A stretch of DNA of 64,000 nucleotides from the NCBI GenBank assembly GCA_022813625.1, contig JAKLMB010000005.1, positions 124,001 through 188,000 of the forward strand, in the 5' to 3' direction. Below are positions 35,483 to 46,733 of this stretch, piece after piece. Each line of letters starts with the position of its first letter. Within the stretch, counting starts at the first letter, position 1. The notes below the pieces were generated by a model. It saw only the letters and a program-made list of their open reading frames with translations. It did not search any database and was not told the DNA's origin. The position numbers were made by a program, and so were the translations under genes. This DNA comes from Aaosphaeria pasadenensis (taxonomy: Eukaryota > Ascomycota > Dothideomycetes > Pleosporales).

Positions 35483-37096
35483 AATTTCAAGGCTAAATGT
35501 CTGCATTTCTGTGATCCAGGCATCATTCACGATGTCCTCACTCGTCGGAATGGCTTTCCGAGGCCTAGTGAAATGTACGATCTAGATACGCCGAAGTGAT
35601 TCACTACCCTGCGCCGCGTTCTCACTTCTCAGGCACAGAAGCGACATGATTGGCATGCACGAATTTTCTTGTTACACAGTAGAGGGAAGAAGCTTTTCTG
35701 GATATATTGAGGGTCTTTGGACCCAGTATTTCCAGCGCCGCCCCGGAACACTGGGCTCGGCGTGGAAAGGTATTCGCGTCCTCCTTCATGACCAAACCCA
35801 CCATGCGAGCCGTCTGGAACGAGTCCGTCCAGCAGGTTTGTCAGATGGTTAACGTGTGGTCCGAGAAGGGGGTAACTAGCGTTGCAAATGGTACTCGTAC
35901 GCTGCCACTAAATGTGCATTGCTGTTTTCGCGTTCAAACATTCATTTGACCTCGGAGATGAGGCAGCAAAATACTGCCGGACAAGAAAAATACGGCCAGC
36001 ATGCCATGCTTTCGTATCGTGTTGCTCTGCAAACGGTGCTTGATAATGCGATTTCATCCTCTGCGTACCTCGTGAAACCTTCCAGTACACTTGGCTTCCA
36101 GAATAATGGATGCAGAGGGTGATAGTGTGGCTAAAGACTTCAACAAACACATGTTGGGATTGGTGGGTGAAGAGACGACATCACTGGATCGTGGTGATGG
36201 GGCTTCCCAGTGATCTCCTAACGTCGTTTGTGGGTGCTCTGGATCAGAACCAGAAGGTCCAAATTACAGGGTATAATGGTCGAAATCTTTGGAAACCTCT
36301 TCGTCTTCAATTTTGCTGGCCACGATACCACCGCAACCACCCTCACCCTTGCAATCCTTCTCCTGCCTGCGTATCCTGAAATTCAGGAATGGGTTGCTGT
36401 CGCGTACAGAATGTATGCACCACATCTTCGGAGACAGGATCCTGGGATTACAATGAAATCTTCCCGGGGCTAGTAAGATGCAGGGCGGTGATGGTCAGTA
36501 ACTACAAGGACATACAAATGACTGTTTCCAAAGGGTTGGTTGAGCAATTGGCTGATCCGGCTGCGGTTCTCATACAGGTCGAGTCCCTGCATCTCAACGC
36601 TCCAGCCTCCAATCATGTGCTGTTCCAAAGCGACAGGCCCGAAATCAAAGATCGTCGTCGACGTTGGTGGTGGTGGTCTACAGACGATCTCTGTACCACC
36701 GAACACGTAGCTCACGATCAATGTCTTGTCGGTCCATACTGACACCAAGCACTGGCCCAATCCGGTCGCCTGGACACCAGAACGTTAGATAGCAGAATAG
36801 CAAAGGAAGAATTCCCAATTACAGAGAGAGTAGTCATCCCCTCGATGCATGACCTACGCGCATGGTCGCGATGAACGCTCACAGAATTGATCGGACTTTG
36901 GCTCTCGCAGGTGGGGTTTGTTGCGACCATGTGCTGTTTGCTTATTATGCGGACATCGCGTAGGCCCAGTGTCCTCGACAGAGAGACGCCAGCTCAGGCA
37001 CGAGAGGACATGAAGAAAATCGTGGACATATGCATGATACTGAAGATGAGGAACCCATATAGAGCGCGATTCCGCTTCAAGGAAGTTGGCTCGTGA
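35483..37096 (+). pseudogene. Decayed fungal cytochrome P450
   Basis: Nearly the whole length of a P450 monooxygenase can be followed in order, but over changing frames. Segments: 35483-35598 with DVLTRRNGFPRP; 35704-35949 with VFGPSISSAAPEHWARR; about 36000-36100 with SYRVALQTVLDNAI; 36109-36213; about 36195-36260; 36262-36400 with the I-helix oxygen-binding motif NFAGHDTTATTL; 36432-36490 with WDYNEIFPG (K-helix approach); 36714-36788 with SVHTDTKHWPNP and TPER; 36833-37096 with QVGFVATMCC, ETPAQARED and LKMRNPYRARF to the natural C-terminus. Stops interrupt at 36211, 36708, 36786 and 36872. The haem-cysteine loop has no FxxGxRxCxG; the aligned piece reads DLRAWSR followed by a stop. Fungal introns could explain one or two frame changes but not all of them, nor the lost cysteine. 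The upstream N-terminal anchor is not visible. Confidence 0.88.
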
Positions 37097-37801
37097 TGCA
37101 GCTACACCCCGTCAATATTCCGCCTCTCTTCTCTACGCTTGCCCGGAGAAAGTGTATTAACAATCCAACAGACAATTCCAAATCCAATCTTCTCTCTAAA
37201 ATACGCGTGCAGGTAATTTCATGTATCTAGTGCATGGCATCGTTGCTTCGCAGTTTGTTTGTCGTCGTCGTTGCTACTCTGCGCTACTTGCGACTTGCAT
37301 CTGGTGGCTTGCGGAACGAACGAGAAAGGGGAGGGGGGCGCAACCGGTGCCGGTGCCGTTGCCCGCGTGGCGTCCACCACCCTCTAAAGGTCCTGGTCAA
37401 TTCTCTCACGATCGTCGACCTCTGCCGATCCTGATCTTTGCGCCCAACCCCCCTGCAATGAGAAATTCTGCGCTTTTGCGATTTTAGTACCGGTATTGTA
37501 CTCTTAGCGCGAGGCAAGCACTGCACCGAGTCAAGGCGTCCTGCCGTCGAAGCACCGCCGCCGTGACCGCTATGATTCCTTTGCTCAGATTTAAGTCTTC
37601 TGGTGGTGAAGTCTTGTGCGGTAGTCTGGTATTGGCGGACACAGGCATCATGTCAAGGAAAACAAGCTTGGAAGCTCTGGAGATGGAAAGTCGTCCTTGA
37701 ATCTCTTGATCATGTGAGGAGAATAGTAGGTGTACTTGTTGCTCGGCCACCGATCAGATCTGATCTCATCATCCTCCTACGTAGCAGCAGCAGTCAGCCA
37801 G
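37097..37801. other. Intergenic between the P450 relic and the Zn2Cys6 gene
   Basis: 0.7 kb between convergent units. No gene recognised. Confidence 0.4.
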
Positions 37802-39385
37802 TTAGCCTGTCGCCTCTCCCACAATCTCCAGAGTCTCTCCGCTTCTGCCCAAGATCCCCAGATCTTCCCCCTCCTCTTCTCCCTCCACACCGCGACGTTG
37901 CCAAAAACCACAAGCCGCCGCCGGAAGCCTTAGAAGATCCAAGTCTTCGCCATGCAAAGTCTTGCACAGAATCTCACAGATCGCCCGACACTCGCGCCTC
38001 GTCCTGCGCACACACCACCAGGCATCGACGCAGCACAGTAACCGCAGCCAGTGCGCGAACAGCAACAGCGCCCTCACATCGTTCGCCTCCAGCAGCTCGA
38101 CAAACTCTGACGTCATTGCCCCTACTGGCTGGAGATACAGAAGCAGATACTCCGGACGTGGGTCCCGCTCCACCACGTGAGTTAGCTGACTGATGACCTG
38201 CGCATACACGTTGTCTCCCGTCTCCGTATCTGCAGAAAGAGCCTCATCAGCGCCATCGTGAAAACGACCAGTAGGACGCGTAGAACCGGCAGTATTCCTG
38301 TTCAAGCAGAAGTCCGACAGACGATCACCCAGATTATTCACCGCGGGACCGAGGATCCACCGGTCGTTGGCTGCACTAAAGATGTCCTTCCAGATGCTGT
38401 CCGCCCGATATGGCTGCGTGCGCATGAGCAGATCCGTCAGGCCAATCTGGATACGAAGCCAGTCAAAGCGGGGTCTGCGGCCGCCATCACCACTACCACC
38501 ACGACCGCCCCGTGCGATTGTGTCGGGCGTGTGAGGAGCCGCAGATTCGTCGTCGCGATATGATGCAGCGCAGAACGTTAATGTGTTGAGCAGCATTGCT
38601 GTCGTCAAAATGGAATCCGCCTCGTTGGTGCTTGCAATAACACCTCCGACGGCGTTCCTCAATCCTTGGCTAGCGAGATGACAATGGAAAGCTTCCGCAT
38701 TGCGGTACTTTCTGGCATCGACGACCCCCAGATGCTGTACGTGACACGCAGATAGCGCGATCATGCCGTGCATGAGGAAGGGATACTGCTTCGCCAATTC
38801 CAGCGCCGAAGTCGAGTACACTCGGCCGTGCTGTTGACTATCAAACTCCACCGCCGAGCTTCTCACGAAGTGGTCGATGAGAAAGAGATCGTGATTCGTA
38901 TGCCGTATGACAGTCGAGTCACCTCCAGTCAGTATCGCAGGACTATAGGCACCCGGCCATAGCCTCGACATAACCACCATTCCCCGTGACGCTTCCACTC
39001 CTCTCCTTCCATGTCCAATCTTCCCAGATGCTCGATTCGTCGTGTAGTACATGCACTTCGCGTTCCTTCCCACACAAGCAGAGCACGCAGGCTTCCTCTC
39101 ATCACACTACCACCATAAGACACTCAAATCAGCAAACCGTCCAATATCCCGTGATGTTCCCTCACATAGCATAGTACAGAGTAGTAGTATTCACCTCACC
39201 TTCCGCCTACGCTTCTTGCATCCCTCGCACCCACCCCTCGACTTGCTGTGCGCCTTGCGTGCATGGAAGACTCGCGGAACATTCGATGCCTGGGGTTTCG
39301 GCGGCGCTACTGTCGTCGTCGTCTCCTGTGGAGCGCGAACCGCGACGCGGAAAATGGTTTGGTTCATCTCCATCGTCGTCGCCAT
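37802..39385 (-). CDS. Zn2Cys6 transcription factor (Upc2-like)
   Basis: Two exons, 39385-39200 and 39106-37802, joined in phase 0, give about 496 residues. The intron splits the zinc cluster: exon 1 ends GGCEGCKKRRRK and exon 2 begins CDERKPAC. Together they give six Cys at residues 53, 56, 63, 70, 73 and 80 with spacing C-x2-C-x6-C-x6-C-x2-C-x6-C, a complete binuclear zinc DNA-binding domain. Downstream, DLFLIDHFVRSSA and QYPFLMHGMIALSACHVQHL match the ligand-binding region of Upc2-type fungal regulators, which in yeast respond to sterols; many homologues have other ligands. A Glu/Gly-rich tail ends the protein. The target genes are unknown. It faces the P450 pseudogene tail to tail at 0.7 kb, so a former pathway link is possible but unproven. 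The intervening open frame in exon 2 shows no further intron. Confidence 0.9.
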
Positions 39386-42057
39386 AGGTTGGATATCGCC
39401 TTCACGGTTTATGGAAGTGGAAAGGCGGCGTATTCGCCTGCAGAGACGTCGGTCTAGTGTGTTCAATCTACAAGCACAAGTAAGAATAAATATGCCCCTT
39501 TAAAAGACGAAATGTACCATTTCATACCATTCATTTACGGGGCAGTGCATATGGTGAATGGATACCTGTAGTTCACTCAGCTATCCAGATGACTAGCTCG
39601 TTGTAGAAGGTACGCCAAGCGGCGTATTCGCCTGTCTGTCCCTCCATCAGCTCAAGCCTCAGCCATACGAAATGTCGACCAATCAGTGCGGCTGAACGTT
39701 TTCTTCCGTGGTGGGAAAAAGAAATGGGAATGGGGAGATGGTGATCGGCGGTTATAATATTGGATTTTATTCGTTTTTAATTGAAGGTGCTCGTGCTGTT
39801 TATTCTTTTGGAAAATCGATTCATCCGTCGTCCTCCCCAAAATTGGGTATATGCATAACGACGCTTATGAACGATCCGCTAGAATTGATGAATAAAAAGG
39901 GTTTAGGACCTTGGTGGAAGGACATTATGATTGCTTTCATTTTAGAAGGAAAGTCGTTAGGGGTTATCTTCTCGATGGTAAAGATGCGTTGGGGGTGTAT
40001 CTGGTAACACTGAGTACGTACGTACATATACTAGTCTCATGAATACCGTCTTCTTGTGCATATGGTTATCCGTACTTCTATTCATTTATAGAACTTATTT
40101 GGATAGTAAAGCTTTGTAAAGGATTCAGATATCACATACGCTACCGAGCCTTTTAGTATCTTCGTCTACGGACGATATCTTTCGTTCCCATAGTGAGCTC
40201 CGCAGGAGGTGTATGATTGAAGCTTCCTTTTCATCATTCATCCTCTGGGCAAAGCAAAGCGTGATAGTGCACTTCACGGCGTTGTGAGTGTCCGCCAGTC
40301 GAGTCCGTGACAGTAAGTGGCGAGAGGAAATAGATGAGGTACGATGTACAGCCTTCCCTTTGGTCACAACCCCCAAGTTCCCCCGCTTTATTATGTCTTC
40401 CCTCTTTTATCCCTAATAAGTAAGAAAAACAAGTTTTCACTGATTCTTTTGGCTCTGATATGAAACCGCGGCTCTGTGTATGTTGGATCATTGGTGCGGT
40501 TTGAGATTCGCGCTGGGGGTTATCGGCGCATCGGGGTGGTGCACTGCGTAGGTACAGCTATGGAGAGAGGATGATCAAGATGTCAAGCATTGGAAGTAAT
40601 CAGGGAATGTGTTTTACATGGAAGTGACTCCGTCTCATTAACATCTATGACGTTCTCGCCCAGACGACCAAACTTAACAATAACAGTGTCAATGAATGAA
40701 GCGATCGATCGGAAATGCGATCCTGTAAACATCAAGTGTTTTTCTATCTATGGGTTCGTTTTTCGGATGATCGCCTGTCGATGAGCGGAAAATAATTTAG
40801 TGTGTATGGAAGGTACTCACTGAGCTGTTAGGCTGCTTCTGCTGATGTCATGCTTAACTTGCAGGAATTGGAATATCAGCCTCAACTATGATCGTGTTCT
40901 TAGTCGAGTGAAGCGGCGGGTCTCACCACCTTTGTAAGAATTTTGGTTTGTACTGGAAACTGGTCGTGTTAGTTATATTTGTTAGATTTACTCGTCAGAT
41001 ATCCAACTGAAATGTGTTTGTTTGGATCTTGAAGCGTCCATCGACATTGAATACTCTGTGTTTATTTCTAAGTGTGCGATTCATTCTGTCTACATGACAA
41101 AAACATCTAAAATCGACCTGTTCCAGCATTGGTCGTTTCCCTTTTCGAAGCTATATCCACCGCTCCAATAGCAAATGGATTGTGTATCCATGGATAATAT
41201 AGAACCAATCCCAATCTGTACTCACCGGACTGGTGACTTTCTCGTCCAACACGCATTCGCTCGCTCTGTTCGATCAGCAGTTTAATGGGAAATTCGAAAA
41301 ATGGTCTGCTCGAGACGTCAATTGGCTTCTTTGACGCGGGTCTGTGACTGGTTTTCTAATCGATTCGCTCACTGTCATAGCTTAGCACACTGCAAGCGAT
41401 GGAGCCTCGTTTGCCCCAGTGTGTAATGACCATGAGACATGAGTCATTCATATTCCAATGGAATATAAATGGGGATAATCACTTACTTTCCGAGATTCTG
41501 TCAGCACTGTCTGACAGTTCAGAGGCAATCGACGGTCGTGTATATGTGCTCTATTCGTAGGAATTCTTCTGCAGGGGCTTCATAAAAATTCAGTATATGA
41601 TTTTGCTCAAAGAAAATCCAGCTCATGAATCAATCAATTAAGACTTCATAGAATTAAAGGTTTTGAATCGTTCGCAAATATTTAATCGAGTAATTGCTAT
41701 ACAGACCTATTTTGGGTTGAACTAATTTTGAGTTGATACTCGAACAACTCCAAAGGTTCCAGACTACAATAAGGAAGGCTCTTTCAATCTACCATGTGAT
41801 AGCTTTGAAGGAACTTGGTCTTTTCGTTTTTGATTGCATTCCCCCATATGTATCCAATATGAGTCGCGATTTGAATCAAAAGGTCTGAGTATGATAAGAT
41901 GCAAGGACATGGGCTTGCGCACAGACCCTCCGCGCAGACAGCACAATCGAGTGACCGTTTCTTTTCGTTCAATTCCGTCACAGTAGACATATTTTGTGGC
42001 GGGGCTGACTCACTCGCATATAACACTTTCTCTTTTTTTCCCATTCCCTTCCATCCC
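39386..42057. other. Gene-poor, AT-rich stretch
   Basis: 2.7 kb with no gene recognised. From about 40.8 to 41.8 kb the sequence is AT-rich. A 14-16 bp motif containing GGCGTATTCGCCTG occurs at about 39427 and again at about 39622. The right end is the HTS1 promoter and leader. Confidence 0.45.
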
Positions 42058-43800
42058 ATGCGGACTATAATTTCACACCTCCTACCGCCGTCGCTGTCGC
42101 CCCGCCTCGCACAATCGACCCCACTACTACGACTACCACTACGCAAATACCCCTCGTTTCCTTTAACATCTGTAAAACACTATCCCTCGAGATCGCCCTC
42201 CTATCCCATTCGATTCAGTAGCCAATTCACCCCCACCACTGATCTAGAACTCGAGGAAGACATGGGGAAGGACAAGGAAAAGTCGGGCAAAGAAAGCTTC
42301 ACGCTGAAAGTGCCCAAGGGAACAAGAGACTGGGCTGGCGCCGACTCTGCCCTGCGGGACAAGATATTTTCCAAAGTCACCAAAGTCTTCAAGCGCCACG
42401 GAGCGGAGACCCTCGACACCCCCGTGTTCGAGCTGCGCGAGATCCTCAGCGGGAAATATGGCGAGGACTCGAAGCTCATCTACGACCTCCAAGACCAGGG
42501 CGGCGAGCTCTGCAGTCTGCGGTACGATCTCACCGTGCCCCTCGCGCGCTATCTCGCCATGAACCCCTCCATACAAACATTCAAGAGATATCAGATCGCG
42601 AAGGTGTACCGGAGAGACCAGCCGGCCATGACCAAGGGCAGGATGAGGGAGTTCTACCAGTGCGATATCGACATCGCCGGCGTGTACGACTCCATGATCC
42701 CCGACGCGCAGGTGCTCAGGATAGCGACCGAGGTCTTCCAATCCCTCGGCTGGGAGAACTACACAATCAAGATCAACCACCGCAAGATCCTCGACGGCAT
42801 CTTCAAGGTCGCAGGCGTGCCTGAACCCCTGATCCGCCCGATCTCCTCGGCCGTCGACAAGCTGGACAAACTCCCCTGGGCGGACGTGAAGAAGGAGATG
42901 ATAGAGAAGACCCTGGACGCCGCAGTCGCGGACAAGATCTGGGAATTCGTGCAGCACAAGGGCAAGAGCGACATCATCGACCTCCTCCGGAAAGACGAGA
43001 ACATGTCCAAGAACGAGGACATCATCCAGGGCACCAAGGACATGGAGACTCTATTCAGCTACCTCGAAGTCTTCGGCGTCATGGATAGAATCTCCTTCGA
43101 CCTCTCCCTCGCCCGTGGCCTCGACTACTACACCGGCGTCATCTACGAGATCGTCACAGAGGGCTCCGCCCCCTCAGGCAAAGGAAAGGGAGAAGCCGCC
43201 ATTGGAGTCGGCAGCGTCGCCGCCGGTGGACGCTACGACGAGCTCGTAGGCATGTTCAGCGGCAAACCCATCCCTTGCGTCGGAATGTACGTAAAAACCC
43301 CCCTCCCACCACCCATACACACGCCACGCACATAGTTCCCCCATGCTAACATACATACCCGCAGCTCCTTCGGTGTCGACCGCATCATCAGCATCGTGAA
43401 AGCCCGCGGCCAAACCACCCAACGCGCCAAAGACGTCGACGCCTTCGTCATGGCCTTCGGCGGCAAAGGCTTCAACGGCATGCTGCTCGAGCGCATGCAG
43501 ATCGCCCGCCAGCTCTGGGACGCAGGCGTCAAGACCGAGTTCTCGTACAAGGTCAAGCCGAAGCTGCAGCAGCAGTTCAAGACGGCTGAGACGTCGGGCG
43601 TCCCGCTCGCCGTCATCCTCGGCGAGGACGAGTGGAAGGAGGGTAAGGTCAAGCTCAAGGAGATGGGGCTGCCCGAGGACCACCCGGATAAGAATGGCGT
43701 GCTGGTCGATATCAAGGATTTGGTTGCTGAGGCGAGGAAGAGGATTAAGGTGGAGGCGGATGAGGATATCGTTGAGGGTACCGCGGCGTTGAAGGTCTAG
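42058..43800 (+). CDS. HTS1: Histidyl-tRNA synthetase, cytosolic and mitochondrial forms
   Basis: Class II aminoacyl-tRNA synthetase that charges tRNA-His. Two exons, 42058-43286 and 43365-43800. From the ATG at 42058 the protein is 554 residues with an N-terminus rich in Arg, Ser and Pro and nearly free of acidic residues ([19 protein letters not shown]), a mitochondrial presequence. A second in-frame ATG at 42262 ([12 protein letters not shown]) gives a 486-residue cytosolic form. The first ATG has C at -3 (weak), the second G at -3 and +4 (stronger), which fits leaky scanning as in yeast HTS1. Catalytic motifs: [13 protein letters not shown], the motif-2 region [29 protein letters not shown] (HisA), [10 protein letters not shown] (HisB) and SFGVDR (motif 3). 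The C-terminal anticodon-binding domain is complete. An upstream in-frame ATG at 41899 would extend the frame but its product has no targeting character. Confidence 0.95.
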
Positions 43801-44558
43801 GGCTTTTTCTTGGGCTATTTGCCGTGCGTGAGTGATGTGCTTGCTTGCATGCTTGCTTCCACTCAACACCCCTCGCCTTCATGTCACGATGATGTATTTA
43901 TTAGATACCATTTAACAATAGACTCCAAAAAGTGGGCTAGGTTTCTTTCACAACCCTTTTCTCCTTCACTTTGCATGATGACGGCGGTGATTATGATGAC
44001 TACACTGAAGCTTCAAATCACCACAATGACTATTCACTACGTAGCTCTGAATGACTTCACCATCAACAACATACTATTCACAACGGTAGGCAAACACACT
44101 CTATCAAGGCTTCACGGCAGTCAATGAGATATCTAAAAGCATAGGCAAAAGTGCCTGATGAGGATCTCTCATTCATTATGAAAAGTTTTAAAGTACAGCT
44201 CTAATGTGAGCGTGGGGCATCATAGCCACGGCCGTAGCCAAATAAAAGAAAACAAGTAATCGACCCCGAAGGTCTTTTCCGTACTGGGAAAAGGGGTCGT
44301 CGTATGATAGTACAAAAAGAAACAAAAACACCAATCGACCCCGAAGGTCTTTTCCGTATGAGGAAAAGGTGTCGTTATGTGATAATACAAAAAGAAACCG
44401 GATACAAGAGGATGATGAGAAAGAGCCCAACTGTGGGGGGGTATATCCATCCAAACCAATGGAAAGAGCGCCTGGGATGATGCATGAAAGTAGAAGTGGT
44501 GGTGGGGGGAGGGAGGGAAACTTTTGAGGGACTGAACTTTGAGTTCTGGTCGCCGCGC
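43801..44558. other. Intergenic between convergent genes, containing a tandem duplication
   Basis: 0.76 kb between the HTS1 stop and the stop of the coiled-coil gene. It carries the 75-bp duplication listed separately. No gene seen. Confidence 0.5.
44258..44398. repeat. Two tandem copies of a 75-bp unit
   Basis: Unit 1 (44258-44332) and unit 2 (44333-44398, slightly shorter) align at an exact 75-base offset without indels. Shared blocks are AATCGACCCCGAAGGTCTTT at the start and TACAAAAAGAAAC near the end. Each unit contains an inverted CTTTTCC/GGAAAAG pair able to form a hairpin. A few substitutions in the middle show that the copies have diverged. Confidence 0.9.
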
Positions 44559-46733
44559 TTACAACTCCTCATCGAAATCGAGATCGGAGCTGCTGGGTGC
44601 CTCTTCATCTGACTCATAGGTCAAGTAGACTTCAGCGCCGCCGTAGGCATTGGCCGTGGCAGCTTTATACTCCTCGGAGTCGAACAATCGCTGCGCCTCT
44701 TCAAGAAGTTCGGGAGAGCCCAAATCGAGGGGAATGGCGTCGGGGATGTCGTAAGTAGTAGTAGAGGTTGTGACAGGTACAGCGGAAAAGCCGTTAGGGG
44801 TGGGGGAGCTGAGGGGTCCGAGAGGGGATCCACCATCAGACTTGAGGCTCGGAGATGGGATCATCATCTCGCGGAGACGGGAAGCTTTTGCTGGGGTGTG
44901 CTTCAAAGCCTGGAGGCGCTGAGTCTTTACTGGGTCGTGTAGATCCTCAATAGACTCAGTGGAAGCGAAGATGCCTGATTGCGTGGCTGGCATTGCAGGA
45001 ACAGAAGGAGCGCTGGTAAGCGGTATAGGGAGCGAGGCATGTGCGGGAGCAGGAGGTGGGGGAGGTGGTTGAGTCCAGGCGTGCTCCTCAGTCTCTTGTG
45101 CCGCTGCAGGCTTCTTGGGGGTGTCGAAGCTGATGCTTGGAGGCAATTCCTTGGGCTTGAAAGAGGTTCCTTCAAAGAAATGCGAGAAGCGCTTGTTATC
45201 ATCTTCCTTCTCGGGGACCTTGTGCTCATCGAAGACATTGGCGTTGGAGGAGTGCGAGGTTGGGTTCTCGAACATGGGGGAAGGAGTAGTGGAGGGGCGA
45301 GGGTGGAGGTCGCTCAAGGAAGACGAGTGGCCTTGGGTATCCATGATAATAGGTGAGGAAGACGTAGTCTTGCGCTTCTTCTTAGGTGGTTGCTCTTTGG
45401 TGAGCTCAGCCAGCTTGGCCCACTCGGGAACATCATGCTCTTCGTCAGAGTCGTCCCAAAACTCGTCAAGAAGCCCAAAAGATCCAGTCTGCCATGGTTT
45501 GCAAGCAGGAATCTCTGCAAGATCTTCCACTTTCCATTGCTCATCAAGTCGCTTGCGCTTGTCGCCCAGGTTCGCGACATCCTTAGCTAGCATGGCTGCA
45601 TGGGTTTTGGCCCAATCCATGGCTGCGTTCTTCTCCATGTCATCTTGGATGCCGTGAGTGACGCGAGAGATGATGGACTTGCGGTCTGGAACGGATTTAT
45701 GAACGGTCTGCGCCTTGGGTTTCATGGTTCGTTGATTGCGCGGGGTCTCGGGAGCAGTGTTGTTGTCCACTTGGGCCCTGGGAGCAGTGCTGTCACGCTG
45801 GGTGGTGCGTTTGGGACGGGCGGCGCGTTTTGCGGGTGCGCGCGTGGGCGTGTCTTTACCGCCAAGACTGTCAGTGAGTTCCTTCACTTCCTCGGAGCTG
45901 AGAGGTTTTGGAGGTGCTGTCGCTGGGGGAACGATGATAGCGGGCGCGGGCGCAGGTGAGCGAAAAACGGACGCAACCCTGCCAAATAATGACCTCAAGC
46001 CCCAGCCAGTAGTCTCTGGAGGAGCAGGTGATTGTATGGGTGATTGGGAGGCCTGTGCTGGAGTAGTGGGCTCTGTGATGACATGAGGCCCATCGATGTC
46101 CATAGTTTCTGATACATCAGTCTGAACGCCCATGTCATTTTGGTATTTGCGGTTCTCAATGCGCCGGAGTAGTTCGTCACCGGAGCTCAAGGGTTCTGTT
46201 GCTTTGCGGAGTCGCGAGTTCTCACTGCGAAGGGATTCGATTTCGTAGTCGAAGCGTCGGCGGTCTGCATGGAGAAAGTCAATTTCATCTTTCTGAAGAC
46301 TGATTATTGTGTTGAGCTCTCCGACTAGCTCTCTCAACTGTTCTTCTGGATATTAGTGTGTTCATGAGGGGGAAAGGAAAGTTGATAGCTCACTGTTTTC
46401 AATCTTGAAGAAAACGGATTCTTCAATCTCATCTTGCTCTACCTGGCGGTTGGCATTCTTGGATGCTTTCTGAAGAGGCGTAGCGCTGGTGGATGCAGTG
46501 GCTCGCTTCTTTGGCTTCTTCTCGGATTGCAGTGACTGCAGGGGTGAGGCAGAATCATCTCCTCGCAGACGCTTGCTCTGTCGTGCAGGCGCAGTTGAAG
46601 GCCCCGATGCGGTCGCGGCTTGCGCAGCTGTCGCTCTGGCCCTGGTTGGACGACGCGGTTTGGGAGTTGGCGGAGGTTGATCTGCCTCGGGCTCAACAGA
46701 GTTGAGATTGGCCTTGCGGCGAGTGCTAACCAT
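44559..46733 (-). CDS. Unknown basic, largely disordered protein with coiled coil
   Basis: Two exons, 46733-46394 and 46345-44559 (48-bp intron), give about 708 residues. I do not recognise the family. Residues 1-100 are rich in Lys, Arg, Ala, Pro and Thr with several nuclear-localisation-like clusters (KKPKKRA, KRLRGDD). A coiled coil spans about 105-165 (FKIENKEQLRELVGELNTII, then DEIDFLHADRRRFDYEIE). After a Pro-rich linker comes a short conserved-looking amphipathic segment, GWGLRSLFGRVASVFRS. The rest is low complexity with a second Lys/Arg cluster (PPKKKRKTT) and a strongly acidic C-terminus (DLDFDEEL). The layout suggests a nuclear or nuclear-envelope scaffold, but that is inference only. 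It is divergent from VMA6 over 448 bp. Confidence 0.8.

Noticed and set aside
35483..37096. Possibility that the P450 is an intact multi-intron gene
   Set aside because: Several frame changes occur without GT-AG signals, stops fall inside conserved blocks and the haem cysteine is missing.
37603..38193. 196-residue plus-strand frame
   Set aside because: Antisense to the 3' end of the Zn2Cys6 gene, low complexity, no domain.
39708..40007. 99-residue plus-strand frame
   Set aside because: Opens with GTG, no family resemblance, in AT-rich intergenic sequence.
42244..43869. Two minus-strand frames of over 230 residues opposite HTS1
   Set aside because: They lie antisense to invariant synthetase motifs and have no family similarity; codon bias explains their length.
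44258..44398. Direct repeats considered as a CRISPR-like or transposon-end structure
   Set aside because: Only two adjoining copies with no spacers, no target-site duplication and no transposase; a fungal genome is not expected to carry CRISPR arrays.
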